A stretch of DNA of 64,000 nt from Maea johnstoni (lineage: Eukaryota; Annelida; Polychaeta; Spionida; Magelonidae), in contig OZ012685.1 in NCBI GenBank assembly GCA_963942565.1, positions 49,479,759 through 49,543,758 of the forward strand. The letters run 5' to 3'. The notes under the pieces were generated by a model that did no database searches, was not told the origin of the DNA, and was given only the letters and a program-made list of their open reading frames with translations. Each line of letters starts with the position of its first letter. Position 1 is the first letter of the stretch. The position numbers were made by a program, and so were the translations under genes. Positions 1-45,188 of the stretch are shown here, piece after piece.

Positions 1-751
1 ACTAACTGACCTAGATAGGATGACATCCCACAGCCAGCCAGTGCATGCTTACTGCACAGATCACGTGACCAATACAACCCCAGCCTACAGCGCGTAACCC
101 GAGGCGCAGATGCCGTAGAGGCTAGCATGCAGTACCTATGGGGTTGCGAATCAAGGGGATGTATTTCTCTGATATCACTCACCATTTTTCTTCACCTTTC
201 TTCAACTCACAAGCTCCAATCCATTCAGAGTTTGCCTGCAGAGAAAAGAGTCTCAGTGTAAAACATTTAGTCATAAAAAACATTCCAGGAACCAAAATAT
301 TTGCTACCCCACTCTCCACTGTGAGCCAGAATGACAAAAATTTAGAGAGGGAAAGAGAATTCCTATTCACATTTTGTCCCTACAAGGTAAATCAATATAT
401 CTATCATCATTTTTTGCAATTTCTGTCAAACCGTGGTCTGAGGAATTTCTTTCAAAGATGGATAATATAACAAATATAGAAAATGACAAGTGTCAAGTTT
501 CTGAATATTGAATCTAAATAAAATGTGAACATACAGTGAAGCAAATGAGAGCTGTAGTCTGCTTTCCCTTTCCTAGCAAGTACGTTTGAAAAGTTAAGAT
601 GGACCTAGTAGTTTTCATCTTGCCAGGACTATTCAAAGCATAACCAATTTCTGGGAATTTATTTTTTGTGACGCTTCCTAGGAGAACAGAGCATGTGTAA
701 AAGAACAATGGCTGCAATTTCCGATGACTACGTTATCGGAAAAAGATTTCA
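1..751. other. No feature recognised
   Basis: The first 130 bp are GC-richer than the rest and could hold a further PGAP1 exon on the minus strand, but no frame convincingly matches the protein. The remainder shows nothing. Confidence 0.4.
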
Positions 752-944
752 GTTTCCAATGCTGAGGCTACTTTCGTCCATAGCACAACAATGCTAAGCT
801 TTTTGTATTAATTGGTATTTATTGGATAGCTTTCACTGAGTGAGTACTCTCAGATGAGTACCCATGTGCCAGGGTTTCAGTAAATTTTCCAGGTCTTTTG
901 CTTTATTTCGCATTGGCCAAATTAGCCACCAGCAGCATGAGTTA
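752..944 (+). repeat. Family B element
   Basis: CCAATGCTGAGGCTACTTTC to CCACCAGCAGCATGAGTTAA with the core ACTCTCAGATGAGTACCCAT. The left TTAA end is lost. Confidence 0.8.
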
Positions 945-968
945 AGTACACTAAGATGGTCTCCAGAG

Positions 969-1292
969 CAGAGTCTTAGCCAGGATTTAGAAACTGGGTG
1001 CCTGAAATTGGCCATTGTAAACCTTTTGGGTGTCCAAATTTTTAAGGGGGACAACAATATACTTCAATTTCAAACATAACATTATATATATATATTATAC
1101 ATGTTTATATATATCAAAATAAGGCATGATATCGTTATACAAGATCATGGGAATTATATGACAATGAAATAATTCAATTATATGCTTGAAATTGACATTT
1201 AAAGAAATTCCTCACAAAAAAATTGGGTGTCCTGAGGGGTGCTTTTTAAGGGTTTGGGTGTCCAAAAAGACACCCAGCTGGCTAAGACCATG
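969..1292 (+). mobile_element. MITE family A, hAT type
   Basis: CAGAGTCTTAGCCAGG at the left and the reverse complement of CATGGTCTTAGCCAGC at the right form terminal inverted repeats. An exact 8-bp target duplication CTCCAGAG flanks it (961-968, 1293-1300). The interior holds the family hallmarks AAACTGGGTGCCTGAAATTG and the palindrome GGGTGTCCAAAAAGACACCC. Confidence 0.92.
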
Positions 1293-1378
1293 CTCCAGAG
1301 TAGATTTGATAATCCCCATGTTGGCCTCATTTTCAGGAATCAGGAGACCCACGAAAGGAGTGTGGTGATTTGACTTAC

Positions 1379-34486
<33,108 letters not shown>

Positions 34487-34694
34487 TTTGGACTTTCCCA
34501 GTGTATGATGGGAAATACAGACATTGAAAGAACAAATTTATCTTGAATTCTACTTAAATAACTTTCAACTGTGTTTTATAACGAATTTTCGAATTTTTTA
34601 TTGTGAATAATTTTAAAATGGGAAATAATAGAAGGACTGTAGACACTTCTCGCTTAATCTCGAACTAACGAGAGGAAAACAAAAGCAGGTGAAG
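34487..34694. promoter_or_regulatory. Bidirectional promoter between PGAP1 and NUDCD3
   Basis: Only 208 bp separate the two divergent start codons. PGAP1 begins AAAATGGCGGC and NUDCD3 begins GAAGATGGCG; both match the YY1-type AAnATGGCGGC element found over start codons of many TATA-less genes. A TTTCCCA...TGGGAAA inverted pair lies at about 34495-34516. There is no TATA box. The shared-promoter role is inferred from position. Confidence 0.7.
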
Positions 34695-35004
34695 ATGGCG
34701 AGCATGTCTGACAGATATGACACTGCCCTCCTTGGAATTCTCCAAAATGAGGGGCAGATTGACAAATTTATGGATAAGATCTTTGGTTTCCTCTACAGAA
34801 AGTAAGCAACTCCACGTTACTTATGAATTTTGACTGCTTTCAATGGGTTTAAGAGTTAAGGATGTGTGTCTTGTCTTATCTTCATTAAAAAAAAGTGGTG
34901 GGAGTCTGGGACTAGGAAGAGGGGACCACAGGGGGTATACCACTGGGTATACTTGTCAGCCCCAATTTACTGGGGCTCTGACAAGGGAGAGGGGGATGTG
35001 TATT

Positions 35005-35058
<54 letters not shown>

Positions 35059-38000
35059 GGCTGTGCTCACCAAAATTTTTCAGCTCACGAGCATCACCAA
35101 AAACCTAAACGGTGCTCACGAGCATGAAAACGGCTGCCATTTTGTTTTTTTCGAAGTGTCGATACCGCTAGCCAGCGCCATATCAAGCTAGCGGTATAAA
35201 CATGCAACTACACCTCGTGATTCTGAACCCGTTAGAGTGTGAAGTACGCTCTAACGGGTTAGCGTATATCAAACTTACGCATTCTGCGTAGTTCCGCTGT
35301 GAATCGCGACATCGATGTCGCCAACACAACGCCAGATTTTTTTAGCTTCTCAAGCCTATTTAAAAAGGTAGTTGAAGTTTTTATTTTCTTGCGATGCTCA
35401 TGAGTTTATCGTAGCATGACATGAAAATCGCGATCCATCGAGCATCGCGAGCAGTGAGCACAGCCCTAATATATATATATATATAGATAGATATATATGT
35501 AGATATATATAGATATATATATATATATATATAGATATATATATATATATATATATATAGGGCTCGATCAAGTTGAAGTTAGCATCTAAGACAAAAAATA
35601 AATTTTATAGTAGCAATATATATCTTACATGTTTGGAAAGCTAGTATTCTGAAGTTTCTGGATCTTTAGTCAGATTTACTGAATTCCCATTTATGAAAAA
35701 GTTATGAACATTTAACTGCAGGATGTTTGTTTGAAGTTCTTTATAGATAAGTAACTCACATACGATTTTGAGAAAGGTACTATTATTCAAAATGTGTCAT
35801 AGCACCAAACTACCTTTTTTAAAGCATCCACACAGTTTTAAAGTATAGTATAATTAAGCTGGCCAGCAGGGCATCTTAGCCTCATTTGGACACACACACC
35901 CTCAAAAATCACCCATCAGGACACCCAAATAATTTTGTGAGTAACCCTTTAAAAAGACATTTTCAAATATATAAATGAATTGTTGCTCTACTAGTTTAAA
36001 TTCAGTGACTTTTTATAAGGCATTTATTTCAAGAAGTACATGCATGTTCATGGTTATAATGGGCCATATCAAGCTATTCAAACTGTTGGGTACAGAATTT
36101 TAGAATATTGAATTCAATATTTTCCCTCAAATTCAGGAAAACTTGCTCCCTCAATTGGCTGTCTTATCCCATAGTAATATCTTTCTTGAACCCTATTTGT
36201 TCAAGACTTTTGTAAAATAGTAGATTTTAGAGAATTTATATCTGTGGTGGACAGGAAAGCTCTTCGACAGAGATTTTAGATACCTTCACAGAAACAGAGA
36301 TTCTCCTTCACGTAAAGAAGAAAACTGAAGTTTAGCACATGGTCAATGTAGCCCAGATCCCGAAGTCTCTATTTATGCATATATTTTAAAACTTGACCAC
36401 CCACATTAAATTTTAGAGGAATTTATTCAGTGTTTCAGATGGAACTTACACACTGTTGAGAACAGGAAGCTTTTGTCACAAGTGTAGAAGGGGAAGGATT
36501 CAGTACATAAACATTTCTCAGAGAACAAAATTTTGTTACATCACTCAAAGATAAAAAAAAATAAAAATATAGTCATATGGAAGACTCATATGATACTGTT
36601 TTATGCAAAGCCAGTCATAGATCAGCAGTCTAAATGATTTTAAAAACAAACTTCCAGGGATTCTCCATTTGCCCAATAGACATTTATGATCTACTCCAGA
36701 AAAATATCTAACAGTTAATAAGATCACAAATGCATGTTTAAAAAGAATCATTACATAGTTATTTTATAAGTATTTAGCAAATTTGGCATTAACTATGAAT
36801 GTTCATAATTCATTCATAACTCAGCTAGTTTGATATCAATTGGTAAGTGTACAGATGTGTACCTTGACTGACACCTCCATCCTGTCTGCAAATGCGATGT
36901 CTCCATTCACCTCTACATCCCTAATCCTGAAGCCACCCATTCAGTTAATCATGGTAGTTGCAATTTCCCCTAATCATATCCTCCTTCCCCAAACTAAACA
37001 ATAAGGGGTGTTAATGAGAGGGGACAGTGGAGGAAAAACAGAATCCACATTGTCTGGGGTATACCAGCAACCTTGATGTGTACAGGAAGTGATATAAAAC
37101 TGACCAGGTAGTGAGTGAAATCTACCTCTGAGAATGCAGAAGGTAACATCATGTTTTTCAAAACCTTTCAGATTAATGATCTGTTTATATAAGAAGCTTC
37201 AATGTTAAATCAATTACAGCTTATATATTTTAATTGTCTAACAATTGCCCTTGTGGGGAAGTGGTCCCTCTAACATAAGACATTGTCATCTGTTACCTAC
37301 CATCAGAGACGTATAAGACCCGCTCTCTGCTGCCATGTAATTCATAATTAAGGGCTCCCTTCAGTAAAAATGTATGTCTTTATATCAGTACACTAACTTA
37401 ACTTTCTATTAAAGCAGAAAATTTCACCATAGTGCACTCTTTTAATGAAAGATATTGATTGTTACAGAAAATGTGATTCCGTAACAAATGGTAAATGTGA
37501 TTCCGTAACAAGACCATCTGTCAAAGTTTCTTGAATAAAGTTCACTTTAACTTATTCAACTCATAACTTTGTGGTGGAATCTGTGCAAAACAAATGTACC
37601 TACCACATGATAAAGAAAATTTTGGAAAAAAGTGGCAGGAACAGCAAGAAAGTGGTATTTGATTAAAGTGGTAGAAAACAGATGCTAATTTTGAGTGATT
37701 CCGTAACAGACATGGTTTTTCACTTTTTTACCCAAAAATTATTTTCTGGGAAAGTTGGAACTTGGTCTGGACATTCAAAAGAGCTTTCAAAGCCCTACAC
37801 AACCATATAAAGCATGATTTCCTAACTTCTTCCATTAAAAAGATATATAAGCTTGAACAGCAAAAGTGTGATTCCGTAACAGCTTGATCGTGATTTTTGT
37901 TTTCCCATACTATTACTTCTATGTCTAAAATCTATAATTGAGGCTCCTGTGAAGAATTAAAAATTCCTAAATGTCTTATCTTTTTATTATTATTATTATT

Positions 38001-41000
38001 TTCAGAACAGATTATTATAGGATAATGAAAGAGAAGGATGAGAAGATGGGATTTCCGCCTGGCATTGCTGCTAAAATAGCTTACTCTGTAAGTAATGTTC
38101 AACATAATGATAATGATGATAATAATTGTAACTAACTCTATACATAATTTGGTGAAAGCTTCCAAATTAAAAATGAATTGATTGATTGATTTTATTTAGG
38201 TATACAAATGTACATGTACAATACAAGGTAAAACAATATTAATACAGTGTCAGAGGTTATACATGGCATAAATATACCTTGGATAATGTTTTATATACAA
38301 AATTAAAGTTTATTATGGATGTGATAAACAGAAAATTATTTTCAATCATTTATGATATTCTGAAAGGAAAGTCTTAGTTTCTGAAGATGCCCAAATTTAA
38401 ATAAGAAATATTTTACTTACAAAATAAAAAAAATATTATGGGATGTCATAAACAGAAAATTATTTTTCATTTATTAACTAATTGATATGTATATTTCCTA
38501 ATATTTTTGCCTACTCACATGGTTCAGGATGATTAAAGTTATCATTACCTTGTTGATGAGAGCTTTTTTAAAAAATGCCAGATATTGGCTTAATGTTTTT
38601 CTCTGGGAGTTTGTCAAGTGAAATTGAATACCTATTTTTGTTCTAAAAATGTTTAGTTATTTAGTCTTTCCTAAAGTTAACTGACTGAGATGACAACAAT
38701 AGTATTTTCATTGCTTTAATAAATAATCCCTACAGCAGCCCAAAATAGCTATTTTGTTTGTATCATTCAATCTTCAGATTATGGAAAAATTTAATCAAGA
38801 GTTTTCTTTCAAATAGTCTGATAAGTCTTGCATTTCCAAAAGATATAAAATGTATATCCAAAAGTATCAGAAGTTCCTGCAATCAGATATCACCTAGTGA
38901 CTTTGTACACAGTTTGAAGCAGGGACCCTGCCAGTACCAGTCCAGCCTTTCTTTTGGACAGGCAGTTTTCTGAAAAACTGTTTTTAGACCTAGGCAAAAA
39001 TTTCCACGAAGAATTTAAATGCATTATAACAACTTGGGGTAAAGAATAAATCTCTTCCTAAAACATCTTCTATGGCATGGCTGAAGTGTAAATTTAACAC
39101 AATAGGCTATTAATTAAATGTTGTTGAAGTGTTGATATTAGGATTTCAACAGCTGAGTATCTAAATCTGAATGGGCAGATATTTTTGGATTGCTATTTTA
39201 GACAGGCCTTTTAAATATCTGGCCTTAGACCCTGAAATGAAGTACTCCTTTTCTTAACAAATATTGATAAAACTATTGGCTGCATTTGTCATTTTTAGCA
39301 ATTTAAAAAATATGAAGCTTTGGCTCTGAAGGATGAAGAGGAGAGACAGGCACACCAGAGTCTTCACACACAAAAACTCCTTGAAACAGTGCACATACCT
39401 GGTGAGTAGTAAGATATTGAGCTTCCCTTACAAAAACTTGTTTAACCTTTATGCTGCTCTGGTGTTTAATTTGGGCAGTACAAAATGATGCAAAAAACCT
39501 GAAAAATGATTGAAACCCTTGCACATGGATACTCATCTGAGAGTACTCAGAGAGAGCTATCTAATGGATACCAACATGACAGGGTTTAACTGGATTTCAA
39601 AAAACTTTGTGTCATTGTGCTTTGGATGAAAGTGCCCCCAGCATTTGAAGGGTTAACCCAACTTGCATCTGATAAACAAAATTATCAAACAGTTTTCATT
39701 GAAAAAGCGTATATATATTTTGTGTGTATTGGTGTGTGTGTATGTATATTTCTTAGAACTCAAATTCCACTTATAAATATCTTTATTGTTACTTAAGTAA
39801 CTTAAATGTTTATTTGCAGAGCCCACAGACACTATACCACCACCGGCAGTGGAGACAGTGGAGGTAGAAACCGAGACACCTCAAGCCATGGAGGTCCAGG
39901 CAGATAGTACAGAAAAATCAGGGATAGACAAAGCTGATCCTGCCCTTCTCAGCAAACCAACTAACACATCCAGCACTTCCAGTAAAGGTGACACGAAAAC
40001 AGATGGAAATGAAGGTGACGAAGATCCTGAACTTACTAGGTAGGTATCGGCCAAATCATGTTGCCAGTGCCCCTAGCCGTGGTGTCCAAATTTTAATGTC
40101 CCGGAGCACAGACAATTGGTCCCGCAGCACAGTAAAAAATCAATTTGGATATTGTCACCAGGTTGCACCACTTGATCAACCTTTGTAGCAATAATGAAGA
40201 CCTACGACTGTCATTGATAGGAATTTTTTACCGATTTGATTATCGATGAAAATATTACCGATATGGTACTTAGATCCGATTCAGATTTATTTTACCTTCA
40301 ACTGCTGATCTCTGCATCATAACCAATAATGCGCTCATTTGACATATCGGCAGTTAGCACGTGGGGTGATTCATGACCTCTTGACCTCCCAATCTGCATC
40401 TGTGTGACTACCGCTCACGTCCTGTTCTGAGAGCTGAGTGATGTTAGCGATCGCCCTGGGTGATTTATCGCGTTTTACAATGTTTCTGTGTTTATTTTAG
40501 TACAGCGGCACTACCAACTTGGTGTTTTGATATGAATCGATATCTTGGGATGTCCAAGATATCGATAATCGGCAAGGATTTCTTGCCGGTTCACCGATAC
40601 CTATATCAATCAATTTACGGCAAATATATAAAATATAACAATTTTGCCCTCTTTCATTTTTTGTAGAATGCAGCAACTTTACCAATCCAATCCTGAAAGT
40701 TATAATGGCGCCATGCGAGATAATTACTCCTGGTCGCAGCAGATCACAGATGTGGATGTCATGGTTAAGGTATGTTCTAGACTAGGCTCATAGTCCCTAA
40801 GGAGTTGAAGATCCCAGGGTCCAACACCAAGGCTTGCCCGGTTGCCCAGGGCAAGTTCAACAGTAAAAAACATGGTTTTGGCCAAGTTCATGGCCTAATC
40901 TAAAAGCCCGAACGGGCAATTCAATATTCCCACTTACCCCATGCAAAACGGTTCAAGTTAGACTGAGAAACTACACACAGTGAGATTGTAATTCTAAATT

Positions 41001-42331
41001 GTAGTATATATTCTTAGAAAAAATGCTAAAGAGGCATCCAAATAGAATGTCACTGTGTTAATAATAAACAAAGTGCAAAATAACATATTTTGGGGGTCAA
41101 GTTGAATTTTTTTTCGGGCAAGCAAAACTTGGGGTGGCTCTGCCTGAATGGGCAAGTGCCTTCAAAAGTTAACATCGGACTGTGAATCCCTTCTGTGATG
41201 ACCAAGAAGTGTGTTGTAGTACCAGGTTTGGTAGATATATGGCACCACCTGGTCCTATCTCTAGAGGTATTTATCATACTCAAACTGAGTCCTCTATTCA
41301 CCTGGTGAGAGAAATGTGAACTAATTTGGCCACTGGTTACCTTGACCATTGGATGCCTTGTAACATACAGACTTGACTAGGGATGGGGACCGGGGACCGG
41401 TTCATATGTGAAACCGGCCTGAGCGTTGTGGTTAACCAGTCAAAAACCGGACCTCCCTCTACACGGTTCGGTTTTCTATGCATGCACAGGGTTCCTGGAG
41501 GCGTAATAAAACTGTCAGCACCTACCTCCTCGCTGGCGTCACAATGTCTGCCAAGGGCGACGATCCAACAGCCATTTCAAAATCTCTCAAGTCTGGTACC
41601 CTGCCCACTTTCACCTTCTGAGCGTAGAGAAAGTGGCCAGGGAGCTAGTATATAGGAACTTTCCAGAACTTTCCAGTTCAGGCAAGTTCAGCCACGCATT
41701 CCATTGCGTAGTTTCGTATCCAAGAAATGTCATTAATAATTTCAATTAAATATATATGGTATTGAATGGGGACTTAAATTATGTTTAATGATGCTGGCTT
41801 AATATGACAATTTTGATTTCACTATTTATGCAAGGTACTAAATGGTGTTTTAAATTGTGTGTCACTATATACTGGCTTAACACGATATCCAGAATTAGTA
41901 AATATGTGAGAATTCTACTATTTTATAGAATTATTCAAAGTAGACCTGCCTTGAACCACAAAATGGAAATATTTTCCCTTTTTCCTATTTTCTGGCATCT
42001 CAATTTATTCAAGAATTCAATGAATGAATTTCTCTTTTTTTCCTAGTGCCTGCATGTGTGAAGAAAACCTAGATGGAAATATTTTCTTCTTATCTTCTAG
42101 CACCTCAAATTATTCAAGAATTCAAATGAATAATTTTCTCTTTTTTCCTAGGTGCCTGTATATGTGAAGAAAGGCAAAGAGGTGAAGGTTGATATCCAGA
42201 AGAAGAGGATGAAGGTGCAGTACAGGGACCAGACGGGTGCCTGGCTCCCAGTGGTGGACGAAGGTCTGAGCTGGGACATCAATAAAGAGGAGTCCATGTG
42301 GAGTCTGGTACCAGGAGAACATGTACATGTA

Positions 42332-42372
<41 letters not shown>

Positions 42373-44747
42373 CGTTCATAGATGAAATTATTTTAGGAAA
42401 TGATGGCCTGCAGGCACCGACATAATTTTTAGAACTAACTTGCCTTGCCGGGCAAGTCGTTAATGATTTTGACTTGCCCACCATAATTTTTGACTTGCCC
42501 GAATTAAGTTATAACATATAAACATAAAAAACATTTATTGTTTATCTGACATGTATTTAAAGATTAGAAAACCATTTTCTTTTCAATTTTGTTGCATCGT
42601 TCGCATATTTCTGGGTATTTGGACCATTTACTATAAAAAATGTGTTAAGTGTTCAGAAAATCAGCTTGTCCATTCGGGCAAGTGGAAACTGAAATGCGCT
42701 TGCCCAAAAGCCTTTTTTTTTCAAAAATTCACTTGCCGGGCAAGCGGGCTAGTACGTATGTCGGTGCCTGGCCTGATGATCAACTCGAATGGATAGCTGG
42801 TGTTTCATTTACCTAACCAAGCACTTAACCCTTATGCTGCTGGTGGCTAGTTTGGCCAATACAAAATGATGAAAAAAAGCTGAAAAATGACTGAAATCCT
42901 GGCATATGAGAGTTCTCAACGAGAGCTATCTAATGAATACCAACATGACAGGGATGAGATGGTTCTCAAGAACCTTAGTTTGAATCCGTGTGCTTTGGAC
43001 GAAAGAAGCCTTCGCATCGGTAGGGTTAAAATGGTTTTAGTAAATGATGGGCTGATGATCAACTAGAGTGGAAAATCAGAGTGTTTCATTCGCTATACAC
43101 CAAGCACTTGAGATGTGAATTCACTATCAAATGTAGTCAGTTTGGTAAATGAAAAATTTTCAAAATGCCTCGCTGTTGGACAAAATTTGTGTGTTTTGCC
43201 ATTGTTGGATGCAAGTAACTCTATTACTAGGCAAATGGTAATGATTGGTTTAATTCAACAATATTTCCTCTTTTAACTAGTATTGATTTAGACCTGTTGA
43301 AACGTTAACTAATACTGCTCTTTCATTTTTGAAATGATGTTAACCGTTCCAGAGATGTTGGGTGCTGGAATGTTTTTATTTGTTCTGTTTTACTTTGAAG
43401 TAACACCAAGTAGCGCTTTGTGAATATTTAGAACCACATGTTCCTCAATTGACTAAATACATATAATTAGCAAAAAATAATTCAATCATGAATTTTAGAG
43501 CATGAAATATGCCATTTTGACTGAATTCATTGTGATTTACTTTTACAGATAAAATTAGAAAAAGTTCAGGAGAGATGGTGGGAGAATTGGGAATATTTAG
43601 ATCTATATGTTCCATAATCGCCAGCATACATCTAATTAGTAAAAAATTATTCAATCATGAATTTTCGAGCATGAAATATGACATTTATGAAATATTTTTT
43701 ACAGATTAACTTAGAAAAAGTTCAGGAGAGATGGTGGGAGAATTTACTGGAAAATGAGGCCAAGATTAATGTTCGGAAGATTGATGCGAGTCGTCCCATG
43801 TCTGACCTTGACCATGAGGCCCAGGCCAAGATAGAGGAGATGATGTACAATGATAGACAGAAAAAACTAGGCTTACCGCAAACACACGAGCAGGTAAATA
43901 TTTCATCTCCAAAAAAGTTGCTTTCATCATTTATTTATAAAATGAATTAAATTTTTTTAGTAAAATTTAGCTTACATTTTTTGACGTGTGAGTTATTTTT
44001 TTTTGTTTATATCCTCAAACAAAATGTGTATTTTTTTCTATTTATTTTTGATGAAAATATTTTTTATGAAATGTTTTAAGTTTTTCTTGTAAAATTTAGC
44101 TTACATTTTATGACTTGAGTTAATTTTTTGTTTATATATTTTATGAAATGGGTAGTACTCTGTTTATTTTTTATGAAGATTTCTCATGAACATCAATTTC
44201 TTAGATTTTAAATTATTGGGTCCTAGACACTTCAATTGTTGGCCGCACTGTTCTGAAGTACCTAACTTTAATAGCTGCAGTTGTAAACATTCAATAGATA
44301 CTGTATAGCCTTGATGGCCTTTTAAGTGCCTATAAACACATTATGGATAATCATTTTATAATTTTGCTTGATGTCTTACTTTACTCCTATTGCTGTTGGT
44401 TGCTAATTTTACAATACAAAATGGTAAAAAAAGCTGAAAAATGACTGAAACACTGGCATGTCGGTACTCATCTGGGAGTACTCAGCGAGAGCTATCTAAT
44501 GAATACCAACATGATAGGGTTTAGATGTTTTTCGTAAATCTTTGCGTCCTTGTGCTTTGGACGAAAGTAGCCTCAGCGTCAGAAGGGTTAATAAAGAGGT
44601 TTTGTGTAAAAGCATTTTCTTTTCTTTTCCTTACAGAAGGTGCATGCAACTCTGAAGAAGGCATGGGATGCAGAGGGGTCACCATTCAAGGGTCAAACGT
44701 TCGACCCCTCCAAGTTTGACATCACACCAAATAATGTCATGTCATAG
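34695..44747 (+). CDS. NUDCD3: NudC domain-containing protein 3
   Basis: NUDCD3 is a NudC-like co-chaperone linked to Hsp90, dynein intermediate chain and kelch-protein stability. The eight exons are 34695-34801, 38006-38087, 39299-39401, 39820-40039, 40667-40769, 42152-42328, 43705-43893 and 44637-44747. They sum to 1092 nt, giving 363 residues against about 361 in the human protein. The N-terminus (ALLGILQNEG, FGFLYRKTDYYR, MGFPPGIAAK) is the conserved NudC N domain. An acidic, low-complexity linker at about 100-165 comes from exon 4. The CS domain covers about 187-280 (NYSWSQQITDVDVMV, then SMWSLVPGEHV and RWWENLL). The C-terminus KKAWDAEGSPFKGQTFDPS is the family signature. The start is the first ATG and matches the family. 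It lies 208 bp from the divergent PGAP1 start. Exon 7 has a partial upstream duplicate at 43549. AATAAA signals lie at 45628 and 45923. Confidence 0.96.
35011..35560. repeat. TA microsatellite split by a MITE
   Basis: (TA)n at 35009-35055 and 35469-35560, the second block with GATA interruptions. Confidence 0.95.
35056..35468. mobile_element. hAT-type MITE inserted in a TA microsatellite
   Basis: TAGGGCTGTGCTCAC at both ends inverted, flanked by ATATATAT on each side. GCTCACGAGCATC/GAGCATCGCGAGCA subterminal motifs. Inside NUDCD3 intron 1. Confidence 0.9.
35858..36110 (-). mobile_element. Diverged family A remnant in NUDCD3 intron 1
   Basis: TGGCCAGCAGGGCATCTTAG, GGACACACACACCCTCAAAA and ATCAGGACACCCAAATAATT, then drifting AT-rich sequence with GTACATGCATGTTCATGG. 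Confidence 0.6.
36110..38005 (+). other. Rest of NUDCD3 intron 1
   Basis: AT-rich sequence without recognised features except the GATTCCGTAACA repeats. A TTATTATTATTATTATTTTCAG tract forms the exon 2 acceptor. Confidence 0.5.
37475..37881 (+). repeat. Four copies of GATTCCGTAACA in about 400 bp
   Basis: Exact 12-mers at 37475, 37499, 37697 and 37870 in NUDCD3 intron 1. CGATCAAG at 35565 and its reverse complement at 37883 could be ends of one decayed element of about 2.3 kb. This is weak. Confidence 0.55.
38921..39234. mobile_element. Family O MITE in NUDCD3 intron 2
   Basis: CAGGGACCCTGCCAGTACCAG to GGCCTTAGACCCTG. CTTTTGGACAGGCAG and TTTTAGACAGGCC repeat. Flanks GTTTGAAG/AAATGAAG are a weak 8-bp duplication. 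Confidence 0.72.
39442..39656 (-). repeat. Family B element in NUDCD3 intron 3
   Basis: TTAACCTTTATGCTGCTCTG to CCAGCATTTGAAGGGTTAA, TTAA at both ends; core CTCATCTGAGAGTACTC. Confidence 0.85.
40780..41350 (+). repeat. Family G repeat, LINE-free, hosting a family H MITE
   Basis: GACTAGGCTCATAGTCCCTA, the H insertion, then GAATCCCTTCTGTGATGACC, GTAGTACCAGG, GATATATGGCACCACC and CTCAAACTGAGTCCTCTATT. A short fragment of the same family lies at 12611-12660 (GACTAGGTTCCTAGTCCCTA). Confidence 0.75.
40815..41184. mobile_element. Family H MITE inserted in a family G repeat
   Basis: CAGGGTCCAACACC and the reverse complement of CACAGTCCGATG form diverged ends. GATCC and AATCC flank it. GGCTTGCCCGG/GGGCAAGTGCC subterminal motifs match the other copies. 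It lies in NUDCD3 intron 5. Confidence 0.7.
42333..42371. repeat. (CA)n microsatellite next to NUDCD3 exon 6 donor
   Basis: It starts 5 bp inside intron 6. Length change here could affect donor context. Confidence 0.97.
42411..42770. mobile_element. Family H MITE with 5-bp duplication
   Basis: CAGGCACCGACATA at both ends inverted (14 bp, perfect), flanked by GCCTG (42406-42410, 42771-42775). Rich in CTTGCC/GGCAAG. A neighbouring sequence near 43035 (GATGGGCTGATGATC) looks like the uninserted site. Confidence 0.88.
42825..43029 (-). repeat. Family B element in NUDCD3 intron 6
   Basis: TTAACCCTTATGCTGCTGGTGG to CGCATCGGTAGGGTTAA. The flanks on both sides (GATGATCAACT..AGTGG and ..AAGCACTT) are duplicates of each other, so insertion accompanied or followed a local duplication. 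Confidence 0.82.
43421..43745 (+). repeat. Tandem duplication of about 165 bp: 5' edge of NUDCD3 exon 7
   Basis: Units of GAATATTTAGA, ATTCAATCATGAATTTT, GAGCATGAAATATG, ACAG and the first 40 or so exon bases occur twice. The upstream copy (exon-like 43549-43588) keeps the acceptor and IKLEKVQERWWEN. It then runs into intron sequence with a TAA and no donor at the matching place. Confidence 0.9.
44379..44591 (-). repeat. Family B element next to NUDCD3 exon 8
   Basis: CTTACTTTACTCCTATTGCTG to CCTCAGCGTCAGAAGGGTTAA. It ends about 46 bp before the exon 8 acceptor. Confidence 0.82.
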
Positions 44748-44949
44748 CTAATTTTTATACAGAGATATTTAAACGATTTGTTGAATTACTGTTTTGTATT
44801 ATTTTTTGAAAATAAGATGTTTGCGGCCACCGTACCTCTAGGTTAATTTGAATAATTTATGCCCCATTTCAAACAAACTCTGTTTGGGTCAGGGGAATAT
44901 TGAGTAGGATAAGAGATCTCTTTGCAGGCAGGCAGGGGGTCATTTTTAG

Positions 44950-45188
44950 TTAACCCTTATGCTGCTGGTGGCTAATTTTCACATTACAAAATAATGTAAA
45001 AAGGCAGAAAAATGACTGAAACCCTGGCAAATGGGTACTCACCTGAGAGTACTCGGCGAGAGTTATCAAAGTACCAACACAATAGGGTTCAGATGGTTTT
45101 CAAATTTATTTGGCTCCTTGTGCTTTGGACAAAAGTAGCCTCATTGGAATAGGTCAAGATCAAGATAAATGTTGCATTTAAGGGTTAA
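44950..45188 (-). repeat. Family B element in the NUDCD3 3' UTR region
   Basis: TTAACCCTTATGCTGCTGGTGG to GTAGCCTCATTGGAATAGG, then extra AT-rich sequence to AAGGGTTAA. If the 45628 or 45923 poly(A) signal is used, it would be part of the mature message. Confidence 0.8.

Noticed and set aside
1-130. Possible next PGAP1 exon on the minus strand
   Set aside because: GC content and an AG are present, but no frame matches the expected residues after exon 13 convincingly.
34843-35058. Open frame just after NUDCD3 exon 1
   Set aside because: Intronic; runs into the TA microsatellite.
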